The notes below the pieces were generated by a model. The model had not been told where the DNA came from. It searched no databases and saw nothing but the letters and a program-made list of their open reading frames with translations. The position numbers and the translations under genes are program-made. From Planctomycetota bacterium (GTDB taxonomy: Bacteria > Planctomycetota > Planctomycetia > Pirellulales > UBA7805), in assembly GCA_030605285.1 (NCBI GenBank), contig JAUWIQ010000024.1, positions 1-11,167 of the forward strand: 11,167 nt of DNA, in the 5' to 3' direction. Positions 1 through 7,013 of the stretch are shown one piece after another (position 1 is the stretch's first letter; each line of letters opens with the position of its first letter).

Positions 1-265
1 CTGCAATGGGGGAACGCCATCCCAATTCGACATCGTTTGCCCATGCCTTCCAGAGTCCCAGGCCCCGTTCTGGGAGGATCGCCACGCGAATCTGTCCGTT
101 ATCAATGGTGAGCAGATGCAGGCCATCGCGAAGCCCGCCACGGAGCAGTTCGTAATCGATACGACAGTCCTCTGCCGCGGCACTGATTTCCGCACCCCTG
201 ACGGAAAGACAATCAAGCACACTTGATTTTTCGGTATTGATTAGCGTCCAGGTTTTACTTGCCAT
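1..265 (-). CDS. DUF4432 family protein (aldose 1-epimerase-like), N-terminal part
   Basis: The first 88 codons of a leftward gene are present; the rest lies beyond the window edge. The product reads MASKTWTLIN at its start and contains ILPERGLGLWKAW (about residues 63-75) followed by ELGWRSPI. This N-terminal signature is what I recall for DUF4432 proteins, a beta-sandwich group related to aldose 1-epimerases (mutarotases) that often sits in sugar clusters with Gfo/Idh/MocA genes. The start is supported by a Shine-Dalgarno AGAGGG (plus-strand 273-278) 7 nt upstream. It is divergent from the sugar cluster starting at 521, so shared regulation is plausible. The likely role is sugar binding or anomer/epimer interconversion in the cytoplasm, as no signal peptide is seen. 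The family call comes from memory of motifs, and the exact substrate is unknown. Confidence 0.72.
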   Translation of the reverse strand, partial: MASKTWTLINTEKSSVLDCLSVRGAEISAAAEDCRIDYELLRGGLRDGLHLLTIDNGQIRVAILPERGLGLWKAWANDVELGWRSPIA

Positions 266-520
266 CGGCTTACCCTCTTCCAAGATCTGCGATCCAATCG
301 ATTTGCTCAGTCGATATAAATCTAGGATTGTGGTGTCGAAATTTCCAGTCAGGCCTTGTGATCGAGACTTGATTTTGACGGCCCGGCAGCTTGTCAATGG
401 GATCGGTAAGGCATAAACCGGGTGATTGAATTTGCCTGTCTACGGTGGCGATTGGAAGGGGCGGGTGCGGATGGGGTCTAGAGGCAGCACGAATGCGAGA
501 CCGCATGTTGGGGAACTGGA
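266..520. promoter_or_regulatory. Divergent intergenic region, likely two promoters
   Basis: This 255-base gap separates the leftward DUF4432 gene from the rightward sugar cluster and must hold the start signals for both unless they are transcribed differently. I see an AT-rich stretch near 313-322 (GATATAAATC) and a TTGACG at about 375-380, but no convincing -35/-10 pair at proper spacing on either strand and no strong operator palindrome. Open frames crossing it look like noise. Its role is inferred from gene orientation only. Confidence 0.4.
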
Positions 521-1786
521 ATGAGTAAGGTTGCAGAGAGGTACGCCAGCAAAATCGCGGTTGTCGATAATGTTGCATCGCTGCTCTCCGCTGCGCTGGA
601 GGCAGGCAATGGTTTGTTGCGACTCACACCCACCTGGGTGCCACGGAGTTTTCTGCATCCGGGAAAACGAATCAAGCTTGCACCGGATGATTGGTATGCC
701 TTCGGGGCCCATCGAGGGGGTATCGATGAACGATGGTTTGGTAGCACCACGGAGGCGGCCAACGACAACCGTGAGCTCGATGAGGGGCTTAGTTACATCA
801 CATTTGAAGGGCAAAGATTTTTGCTCAAAGATGCGATTGCGGAGCAAGGCGAGACGATCATCGGGCACGCTATCTACCAGCAGTACGGACGCTGGCCAGT
901 CTACTCCAAGTTCTTTGATAACATGGGTCCGATCCCCCATCACATGCATCAATCCTCTGAAGATGCTGCATTGGTGGGGCGGGAGGGAAAACCGGAAGCC
1001 TATTACTTCCCTCCACAGTACAACAACGTCGACAATAATTTTGCTTACACCTTTATGGGACTCGAGCCGGGTACCAGTCGGGAGCAGGTCCGCCGCTGCC
1101 TCGAAAATTGGGAGCGGGGGGACAACGGCATTCTGGACCTTGCCCGTGCCTATCGGCTCCAGCGGGGTACCGGCTGGTTGATTCCTCCCGGGGTGCTTCA
1201 TGCGCCAGGTTCTCTATGTACCTATGAACCGCAGTGGGGGAGTGACGTATTCGGGATGTTCCAGTCCCTTGTGGAAGGACGAGAGGTTCCCTGGTCGCTG
1301 CTTGTGAAGGACATGCCCGAAGAAAAGCACCACGATCTGGATTTCATTGTAGGACAGCTGGACTGGGAAAAGAACGTCGATACCCATTTCATGCAGAACA
1401 ATTATCTGGAACCGATCATCGACCCCTCGCGCAGTGGTGATGGTTATACCGACCGCTGGATTACCTATGGCTTGATTGACGGGCAGCAGCTTTTTTCTGC
1501 CAAGGAACTTACCATCGGCCCGGGCGTGAAATGCACACTCCAGGATCCGGGGGCGAGCGGCTGGATTACGGTTCAAGGTCGTGGCCGTATGGGCCACCTT
1601 CCTTTGCAGACGCCTGCGATGATTCAGTTTGGCGCAGAGACCGAAGACGAGATTTTTATTACCTTCCAGGCGGCTGCCGCGGGCGTGGAAATTGAAAATA
1701 CCGGCAGCGAGCCGCTCGTCGGGCTTCGTTATTTCGGCCCCGGAACATTCAAGAGTTTACCCGACATTGGAGACCATCGGCGCTAA
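521..1786 (+). CDS. Class I mannose-6-phosphate isomerase-like two-cupin protein
   Basis: A 421-residue cytoplasmic protein that reads like a type I phosphomannose isomerase (ManA). The metal-site pattern is visible: HHMH at residues 140-143, KPEAYY with Glu159, and GVLHAPG with His227. YTFMGLEPG (about 176-184) and GWLIPPGVLHA match the ManA pattern of a GF/GL-x-PG strand followed by the IPAGTVHA loop. Known ManA enzymes use Zn to interconvert fructose-6-P and mannose-6-P. This one has a roughly 50-residue N-terminal extension and a diverged C-terminal jelly roll (about 310-410), so the substrate may be another aldose/ketose. GGGGA lies 6 nt before the ATG. It is the first gene of the rightward cluster, and the next gene starts 79 bases later. 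The fold and metal site are well supported; the reaction is inferred. Confidence 0.7.
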   Translation: MSKVAERYASKIAVVDNVASLLSAALEAGNGLLRLTPTWVPRSFLHPGKRIKLAPDDWYAFGAHRGGIDERWFGSTTEAANDNRELDEGLSYITFEGQRFLLKDAIAEQGETIIGHAIYQQYGRWPVYSKFFDNMGPIPHHMHQSSEDAALVGREGKPEAYYFPPQYNNVDNNFAYTFMGLEPGTSREQVRRCLENWERGDNGILDLARAYRLQRGTGWLIPPGVLHAPGSLCTYEPQWGSDVFGMFQSLVEGREVPWSLLVKDMPEEKHHDLDFIVGQLDWEKNVDTHFMQNNYLEPIIDPSRSGDGYTDRWITYGLIDGQQLFSAKELTIGPGVKCTLQDPGASGWITVQGRGRMGHLPLQTPAMIQFGAETEDEIFITFQAAAAGVEIENTGSEPLVGLRYFGPGTFKSLPDIGDHRR

Positions 1787-1852
1787 TATCCAGTTTGTGG
1801 GCGCCGGCTAGCACCGCTACGATTCACGGTCCGAGAAACTACGTCATCAGTC

Positions 1853-1857
1853 GAGGA
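1853..1857 (+). promoter_or_regulatory. Ribosome binding site for the TIM-barrel gene
   Basis: GAGGA stands 8 nt before the ATG at 1866. It is one of the clearest Shine-Dalgarno sites in the window and fixes the start of the isomerase/epimerase gene rather than the Met at codon 12. Confidence 0.65.
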
Positions 1858-1865
1858 TTCTTGTT

Positions 1866-2891
1866 ATGAGTCATAAATCACCCGCACTTCACAATGCCAT
1901 GTGGCCAGGTCTGGTGGGTAAGTCCAGTCAGGGTGGCGAGGAACCTGATATTAGCCTGGAGCGGATGCTCGACCTTACGGCCGCTGCCGAGGTGGATGGA
2001 CAGAAATTCGATGGTATCGACTATTTTCTTTTCTTGCCGCATACGGATCCTGAGGCCACGGACGGGGAACTTAGAAAGATCGCCGAGTCGATTGCGGAAA
2101 GAGACTTTGTTGTCGGTTCACTTGTGGCACCTGTTTGGCCGGGTACGGTGGGTGATTCTGCCATGGGCGATGCGAGACAACGCAGCAAGTTTCTCGATGC
2201 GGTTAAAATGGCCTGTCGCATCGCCGGTGTTTTTAACGACCATGGGGTACGTAAATACGGGGTGATCCGAATTGATTCCGCAGAATTTGGAGTCGAAAAA
2301 TGGAAAGCCGATCCTGTAGCCAATACCGCCACAATTGTCGAGACTTTCAAGGAGGCCGCCCGGATTGCTGCCGACCATGGTGAGCGTCTGGCCGCAGAAG
2401 GCGAAATCTGCTGGGCAGGCATGCATAGCTGGAAGGATATGCTCAACCTACTCGAGGATGTCGACATGCCTGAATCTTTGGGATTTCAGGCAGATTTGGC
2501 ACACACGCACTTGTATTTACTGGCCGAACACGCCGACCATGGCCCGCTACAGGAGGCGTATAAAGAGGATGAATTTTGCTCGGCATACGAACAGAAGACG
2601 GACAACCATCGACCCTGGACGATCGATTTTCATGTGGCCCAAAACGATGGTCAATCTCATGGAACGGGGTCCCATGATAAGACTGGCAAACATTGCCCGG
2701 CAGATGATCCCAACGGTAAGTTGGACATCACCCGTTGTGCCGGATACTGGCTCAAGGATGCCCCAGCGCGTGGCATGGAGCATATTTGCTGGGACGGCTG
2801 CATGTTTCCCAACGCCATGCTGGAAGATACACAGACCTGGAATACAATTCTCGAGGCGATGATCCGTGTTCGCGATGCCCATGGATGGTAA
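1866..2891 (+). CDS. Xylose-isomerase-like TIM-barrel sugar isomerase/epimerase
   Basis: A 341-residue protein of the AP-endonuclease-2 / xylose-isomerase-like TIM-barrel superfamily. Candidate metal ligands follow the family order: Glu178 or Glu180 in AAEGEICW, Asp210 in [10 protein letters not shown], His256 in [10 protein letters not shown], and Asp310 in ICWDGC. After the His strand comes an extended Gly/His-rich loop, [14 protein letters not shown] (about 264-277), then DPNGKLDI, which I associate with a planctomycete-rich subgroup of sugar phosphate isomerases/epimerases. Members normally move a carbonyl or invert a stereocentre of a sugar with Mn or another divalent metal. There is no signal peptide, so it should be cytoplasmic. 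It is followed after 70 bases by a Gfo/Idh/MocA oxidoreductase, a very common partner. The superfamily is certain; the substrate is unknown. Confidence 0.82.
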   Translation: MSHKSPALHNAMWPGLVGKSSQGGEEPDISLERMLDLTAAAEVDGQKFDGIDYFLFLPHTDPEATDGELRKIAESIAERDFVVGSLVAPVWPGTVGDSAMGDARQRSKFLDAVKMACRIAGVFNDHGVRKYGVIRIDSAEFGVEKWKADPVANTATIVETFKEAARIAADHGERLAAEGEICWAGMHSWKDMLNLLEDVDMPESLGFQADLAHTHLYLLAEHADHGPLQEAYKEDEFCSAYEQKTDNHRPWTIDFHVAQNDGQSHGTGSHDKTGKHCPADDPNGKLDITRCAGYWLKDAPARGMEHICWDGCMFPNAMLEDTQTWNTILEAMIRVRDAHGW

Positions 2892-2908
2892 GCCTGGAGC
2901 GGTCGAAC

Positions 2909-2925
2909 AATTTTTTGCAAAAATT
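2909..2925. repeat. Short A/T inverted repeat in the intergenic gap
   Basis: AATTTTT and AAAAATT flank a TGC centre, a perfect 7-bp dyad 36 bases upstream of the oxidoreductase start. The stem is pure A/T and weak, and there is no GC stem, so it is not a classical terminator. It could be an operator-like site or chance in an AT-rich patch. Confidence 0.3.
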
Positions 2926-2961
2926 ATTTCTTAGGCACTTCAGGACAAGTGAGTTGATCCT

Positions 2962-4095
2962 ATGAAAAAACCACTCAATATCGGCCTGGTCGGCTATGGC
3001 TTTATGGGCCGCACTCATTCGAACGCTTACAAGCGAGTCAACGACTTCTTTGATCTTGAGTATCGCCCAGTGCTGAAGTCAGTTTGTGGTCGCGATGAGG
3101 AAAAAGCCAAGGCCTTTGCCGATAACTGGCAGTATGAATCGGTGGAGACCGATTGGCAGCGGCTTATTGACCGCGAGGATATCGACGCAATTGATATCTG
3201 TACTCCGAATAATACCCATGCCGCGATTGCCATCGCTGCGGCCAAAGCGGGCAAGATGGTTCTGTGTGAGAAGCCGCTGTCGATGAATGTCCAAGAGGGC
3301 GAGCAAATGGTCGAGGCCGTGGAACAGGCGAACGTGGCGAATACGGTCTGGTACAACTATCGTCGTGTCCCGGCCGTAACCCTGGCCAAACAACTTATCG
3401 ATGATGGGCGGCTGGGAAAGATTTTTCACTACCGCGCCCAGTTTCTACAGGACTGGACGATCGATGCGAATTTACCTCAGGGAGGGGCTGCCCTCTGGCG
3501 ACTCGATGTGGATGCGGCCGGTTCCGGGGTCACCGGGGATCTGCTGGCTCACTGTATCGATACGGCGATTTGGCTCAACGGGAGTATTCGTGATGTGACC
3601 GCAATGACTGAGACCTTTGTCACCGAACGGATGCACAATCTGACCGGAAAGGTAGAAAAAGTTGGCATCGATGATGCCTGTGCCTTCCTCTGCCATTTTA
3701 ATAATGGTTCGTTAGGGCTTTTCGAGTCGACCCGCTATGCCCGCGGTCACAAGGCGCTTTACACCTTTGAGATCAACGGGGAACACGGTTCCATTCGCTG
3801 GGATTTGCACGATCTGCATCGACTCGAGTACTTTGATCACCGCGACGAATCGATTGTGCGTGGCTGGCACGCCGTACATGTCACCGATGGCGACATGCCC
3901 TATATGGATAAGTGGTGGGTCCCGGGACTGCAAATAGGATACGAACATACTTTTGTTCATCAAGTTGCAGACGTTCTCGAAGATCTTTCCAGCGGTCGAC
4001 CCACCAGCCCCACCTTCCGGGAGGCGCTCGAGACCCAACGGGTTTGTGATTCCGTGCTCAAAAGTGCCGCAAGTGGCCAATGGTCGAAGGTGTGA
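2962..4095 (+). CDS. Gfo/Idh/MocA family NAD(P)-dependent oxidoreductase
   Basis: A 377-residue protein with the full signature of the glucose-fructose oxidoreductase / inositol 2-dehydrogenase / MocA family. The N-terminal Rossmann fold carries GYGFMG (11-16) for the dinucleotide. CEKPL (102-106) supplies the family Lys104. The C-terminal alpha/beta domain carries GDLLAHCID (192-200), where His197 is the expected catalytic acid/base and Asp200 its partner. Length is typical (about 340-400). There is no Tat signal or lipobox, so it is predicted to be cytoplasmic. Such enzymes oxidise a sugar or polyol hydroxyl to a keto group or the reverse, giving substrates for the TIM-barrel isomerases encoded on both sides. 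The next gene begins 9 nt after its stop. Cofactor preference and substrate cannot be read off. Confidence 0.93.
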   Translation: MKKPLNIGLVGYGFMGRTHSNAYKRVNDFFDLEYRPVLKSVCGRDEEKAKAFADNWQYESVETDWQRLIDREDIDAIDICTPNNTHAAIAIAAAKAGKMVLCEKPLSMNVQEGEQMVEAVEQANVANTVWYNYRRVPAVTLAKQLIDDGRLGKIFHYRAQFLQDWTIDANLPQGGAALWRLDVDAAGSGVTGDLLAHCIDTAIWLNGSIRDVTAMTETFVTERMHNLTGKVEKVGIDDACAFLCHFNNGSLGLFESTRYARGHKALYTFEINGEHGSIRWDLHDLHRLEYFDHRDESIVRGWHAVHVTDGDMPYMDKWWVPGLQIGYEHTFVHQVADVLEDLSSGRPTSPTFREALETQRVCDSVLKSAASGQWSKV

Positions 4096-4104
4096 TTGCC
4101 AGTC

Positions 4105-4809
4105 ATGAATTATTTTGCACATGGCAAGGCCTACACAGAGGACCCCTATTTTTTGGCTGGGACGGCGGTTCCTGACTGGCTGAACGTTGTCGACCGAAAA
4201 ATTCGCGTACGCAGTCGCCAAGCGGCATTGTTTGTAGCGGATGAGAATACGGTCTTAGCGACCATTGCAGCGGGTGTTATGCAGCACCACCAGGACGATG
4301 CGTGGTTCCATCGGACACAAGCATTCACGGAACTCTCTCTGAATTTTACCGTAGCCGTCCGTGATGTTTTGGGGCAAGACGACGGCCTCCGTTGTTATTT
4401 TCTCGGGCATATCCTGGTCGAGTTGCTTCTCGATTCGGAGTTGATCGAAGAAAACCCCAACGCATTGCAGCTTTATTATGATGCCCTGGGGCATGTAGAT
4501 GCCTTGCAACTCGCCGCTGCAGTGACCCGCATGTCGGGTCGCCAGGCGGATGGGATTGGATGGTTGTTGCCAAGATTCATCGGCGAGCGGTTCTTGTGGG
4601 ACTACCCGGAGGATGAGAAACTACTTAGGCGGCTAAATCAGGTGATGCGGCGGGTTCGGCTGCCACAGTTGCCCGATAAGTTTTTGCACCTGCTTCCCGC
4701 TGCTCGCTATGAGGTTCGCCGGCGACAAAAAGAATTACTAACACCGGTCCTTGATCAGGACGCCAAATCAGCAACAAAAAAAATTATTTCAGGGAGCCAA
4801 GGCGGATGA
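4105..4809 (+). CDS. Uncharacterised helical protein, possible AcpH- or PLC-like metal hydrolase
   Basis: A 234-residue protein I cannot assign to a named function. From ATG 4105 it has MNYFAHG (His6), FLAGTAVPDWL (17-26), AGVMQHHQDDAWFH (56-69) and YFLGHILVELLLDSELIEE (98-116). The order N-terminal FAH, then G-x-x-xPD, then an HH/DD cluster, then a GH helix with acidic residues recalls acyl-carrier-protein phosphodiesterase (AcpH) and zinc-dependent phospholipase C-like helical hydrolases; this is a pattern guess, not a homology result. The C-terminus is basic (RRVRLPQLP, RYEVRRRQ). An alternative TTG at 4096 would add three residues; ATG is preferred. The stop overlaps the next start as ATGA, so translation with the epimerase gene is probably coupled. 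It has no signal peptide or membrane segment. Its tight packing suggests a part in, or protection of, the sugar pathway. Confidence 0.75.
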   Translation: MNYFAHGKAYTEDPYFLAGTAVPDWLNVVDRKIRVRSRQAALFVADENTVLATIAAGVMQHHQDDAWFHRTQAFTELSLNFTVAVRDVLGQDDGLRCYFLGHILVELLLDSELIEENPNALQLYYDALGHVDALQLAAAVTRMSGRQADGIGWLLPRFIGERFLWDYPEDEKLLRRLNQVMRRVRLPQLPDKFLHLLPAARYEVRRRQKELLTPVLDQDAKSATKKIISGSQGG

Positions 4810-5654
4810 AATACGGGATGAATTTATTGCTGTGGACTGGAGATCTTACGGAAGAACATTTGCCAATTTTAGAATCACTTAAGGCGATGGGATACGATGG
4901 AGTGGAGTTACCCATTTTCAATCTTGATTCGGATTACACCCTCTGGGGGCAGCGATTGGATGAGTTGGGTCTAGAGCGTACCGCGGTCACTGTCCGTACG
5001 GAAGAGGATAATCCAATCAGTCCGGACGCTGCTCTCCGAGCCAAGGGCATTGAGGCAACCAAGAGAGCGCTCGACTGCTTTGCCGCTGTGGGTGCAACGC
5101 ACTTGGTAGGTCCCTATCATTCCGCGCTTGGATTCTTTAGTGGTGCAGGGCCGCCCGCAGAGGAATGGAAGTGGGGTGTTGAAAGCATGCGACAAGTGGC
5201 TCTCCACGCAGGGGAAGTCGGTGTCATGCTCTGTGTGGAATGTCTGAATCGGTTCGAAACCTATTTGCTCAACACGCATGCGGACGCAGCCCGATTTGCC
5301 CGCGAAGTGGATCACTCGAGCTGTCGTGTAATGTACGACACATTTCACGCCAACATTGAAGAAAAAGATATCGCCCAGGCGATTCGCGATTGCTCAGACG
5401 TTTTGGCTCATGTCCACATTTCTGAAAATGACCGTAGTACACCTGGCGAGGGCAATATTCGTTGGGATGAGAATTTCGACGCACTGCACGAAGTGGGCTA
5501 CGACGGCTGGTTTGTGGTAGAAGCGTTTGGGCTGGCTTTACCCGAATTGGCAGCTGCGACAAAAATATGGAGGCGGATGTACAAATCGGAAGAAGAGCTA
5601 GCGAAGCACGCTTTAGAATTCATGAAACAAAACGTAGCGAGCCGCTGGTCGTAG
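4806..5654 (+). CDS. D-tagatose/D-psicose 3-epimerase-like TIM-barrel enzyme
   Basis: A 282-residue protein with clear similarity to ketohexose 3-epimerases. The metal ligands are Glu145 (VECLNRFE), Asp178 (YDTFH), His204 (HVHISEND) and Glu239 (VVEAFG). Their spacings of 33, 26 and 35 are the same as those of the known Pseudomonas cichorii D-tagatose 3-epimerase ligands (Glu152, Asp185, His211, Glu246). The accompanying Glu151, His181 and Arg210 also fall at the expected places. Characterised members invert C3 of ketoses such as tagatose/sorbose or fructose/psicose with Mn or Co by deprotonation and reprotonation. AGGGAG (4791-4796) lies 9 nt upstream, and the ATG overlaps the previous stop. 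It is the last gene of the sugar cluster. The metal site is very well supported; the preferred ketose, or a phosphorylated or keto-acid substrate, is open. Confidence 0.85.
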   Translation: MKYGMNLLLWTGDLTEEHLPILESLKAMGYDGVELPIFNLDSDYTLWGQRLDELGLERTAVTVRTEEDNPISPDAALRAKGIEATKRALDCFAAVGATHLVGPYHSALGFFSGAGPPAEEWKWGVESMRQVALHAGEVGVMLCVECLNRFETYLLNTHADAARFAREVDHSSCRVMYDTFHANIEEKDIAQAIRDCSDVLAHVHISENDRSTPGEGNIRWDENFDALHEVGYDGWFVVEAFGLALPELAAATKIWRRMYKSEEELAKHALEFMKQNVASRWS

Positions 5655-5700
5655 GAATCGGTCTTGTCCGCTTGTGTTCAGCCGATCTATAGTTGTCAAC

Positions 5701-6462
5701 ATGGCATCACTAGCCGATGAATCATTGCCTGTATCCAGTAGCAGCGGGGAGCCCTCTCTCGAGCAACTGAATGACGCATTCGCTGAAATGCTCAAGACCG
5801 ATAGTGCGCAGGACTCTCAAACTTCCCGCTCGGACTCGGCAGCTAGCGAAGGGCAGTCGGCGGATCCCGAAGGGGATAATGCGGGCCCGGAAAATGATGC
5901 TCCGGTACCTCTCGGTGTGCCAATGGCTGAGGGACAGAATCCAGTTACCCCCAAACGTATCCTTGAAGCGATGCTCTTTGTTGGGCACCCAGCGAATGAA
6001 CCACTTACAGCAAAACAGGCGGCAACCGTCATTCATGGCGTGACGCCACGCGAAGTTGAAAAACTGATTGAGGAATTGTGCAGCGAATATGTCAATCAGG
6101 GATGTATCTACGATATTCATAGTGAAGGCAGTGGTTACCGGATGGTATTGCGTAAACAGTACGAACCGGTACGCGACCGTTTCTACGGTCGCGTACGTGA
6201 AGCAAAACTGTCACAGGCTGCAATCGAAGTGTTAGCACTTGTCGCCTACAACCAACCTACAACCAGTGACAAGGTGAATAAGCTGCGAGGCCACCCCAGC
6301 GGCCCTATTCTTTCCCAATTAATTCGGCGCCAGTTGTTATGTATGGAACGACCTGAAAACAAACCACGAACCCCTGTTTACAGAACGACTCCTCGGTTTC
6401 TTCAATTATTTGGGCTGGCAAGCCTAGAAGAGCTTCCCAAAAGCCAGGAACTCGACTCCTGA
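5701..6462 (+). CDS. scpB: Segregation and condensation protein B (ScpB)
   Basis: ScpB binds ScpA, the kleisin of the Smc complex that compacts and segregates the bacterial chromosome. From ATG 5701 the product is 253 residues. About 80 N-terminal residues are acidic, Ser/Pro-rich and probably disordered (for example PEGDNAGPENDAP). The ScpB core with two winged helices then begins near TPKRILEAMLFVG. It continues with LSQAAIEVLALVAYNQP, KLRGHPSGPIL and the C-terminal YRTTPRFLQLFGLASLEELP, matching the family pattern of SrAALE-LAIIAY-QP, IRGV and YgTT-FL-FGL. Typical ScpB is about 180-200 residues, so the extension explains the extra length. A GTG at 5674 would add 9 residues; neither start has a good ribosome site. 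No scpA lies beside it. It follows the epimerase gene by 46 bases, with no terminator seen between them. Confidence 0.92.
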   Translation: MASLADESLPVSSSSGEPSLEQLNDAFAEMLKTDSAQDSQTSRSDSAASEGQSADPEGDNAGPENDAPVPLGVPMAEGQNPVTPKRILEAMLFVGHPANEPLTAKQAATVIHGVTPREVEKLIEELCSEYVNQGCIYDIHSEGSGYRMVLRKQYEPVRDRFYGRVREAKLSQAAIEVLALVAYNQPTTSDKVNKLRGHPSGPILSQLIRRQLLCMERPENKPRTPVYRTTPRFLQLFGLASLEELPKSQELDS

Positions 6463-6610
6463 AAAGTTATGGACATTGCTGGGAAGGATTTTCTAACGGC
6501 CAGACGGGTTTTAAGGAGGCGGTGCCAAGCTATCTAAGTCGCAAGGAGATAAAGATTTGCACTATTAGCCTACAACAAGCGCAGGCGCACTAATCTTACG
6601 TTGTTAGAAT

Positions 6611-6648
6611 TGCCCCTTCGCGGTATCGGCGTATTTCGCCAAGGGGCA
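6611..6648. other. Bulged RNA-type hairpin of unknown role
   Basis: TGCCCCTT (6611-6618) pairs perfectly with AAGGGGCA (6641-6648). Inside it, GGCG (6628-6631) pairs with CGCC (6637-6640) round a TATTT loop. On the 3' side the two stems are contiguous, while the 5' side has a 9-nt bulge (6619-6627). No T-run follows, so it is not a simple terminator. It may be an mRNA end or processing structure after scpB, or part of a small RNA. Confidence 0.45.
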
Positions 6649-6708
6649 TCGCGATGCAGTGATCGTCCTGGGCAAAGAGGGCTCTGCTCAAGTGCTGATA
6701 CATGAGTT

Positions 6709-6757
6709 CACCCGTGGACTGTTTAGGTTGAGCCACGGGTGCGCTTTATTTTGCTTT
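6709..6757 (+). terminator. Hairpin with T-rich tail, likely intrinsic terminator
   Basis: CACCCGTGG (6709-6717) and CCACGGGTG (6733-6741) form a perfect 9-bp GC-rich stem round a 15-nt loop. The following bases to 6757 are T-rich (TTTATTTT then TTTT). This fits a Rho-independent terminator for rightward transcription. It lies about 250 bases after the scpB stop, which is far for scpB alone and leaves room for a small RNA transcript. The loop is longer than usual and the T-run is interrupted. Confidence 0.55.
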
Positions 6758-7013
6758 TCGGAGATCCATTGGTTGAATAGCGATTTATTATACGATGTAA
6801 TCGCTGTGGATCCTTGCATCGTGGTCTTTAGGAGTGCGTGATATCGATTGTGAGTCCCACGCGATTGGGATCCAGGTCTTGGTGATTTTCGGGCCGTCAG
6901 GAAGGGTGATTTCCTGGCCTTTGTCTGCTGGCTTCCAAAGCCCCGGGGTGGTGGAAAGCGAGTCGATTTAGAGTAGCCCCCAGAAAAATTCATTCTAGAG
7001 GCTTAGTGTAAAG

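Larger units (their letters stand above)
6463..7013. other. 551-base non-coding gap with several dyad structures
   Basis: No convincing gene lies here. Short open frames on both strands lack family motifs and good ribosome sites. The region holds a bulged hairpin (6611-6648), an adjacent 12-bp palindrome (6646-6657), a terminator-like hairpin (6709-6757) and a 15-base imperfect direct repeat (6881-6895 and 6905-6919). I do not recognise tRNA, tmRNA, RNase P, SRP or 6S RNA in it. The last part should include the promoter for the gene starting at 7014, but I see no clear consensus. A small RNA ending at the terminator is possible. Confidence 0.5.

Noticed and set aside
375..380. TTGACG as a possible -35 box for the cupin gene
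   Set aside because: No good -10 hexamer is found 16-18 bases downstream, so a promoter was not called.
440..1201. Long leftward open frame opposite the cupin gene
   Set aside because: It is antisense to a clear cupin/isomerase gene, carries no family motif and has no ribosome site; it reflects codon bias of the real gene.
2919..2930. AAAAATTATTTC shared with 4779-4790, both upstream of cluster genes
   Set aside because: Only 12 AT-rich bases at different distances from the starts, and the second copy is inside coding sequence; chance is likely.
6659..6841. 60-codon rightward open frame in the same gap
   Set aside because: It runs through the terminator stem, has no domain and a weak start context.
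6688..6993. 101-codon leftward open frame in the gap before the phosphatase-like gene
   Set aside because: Low-complexity Ser/Lys/Arg product, no recognisable domain, and it crosses the hairpin terminator.
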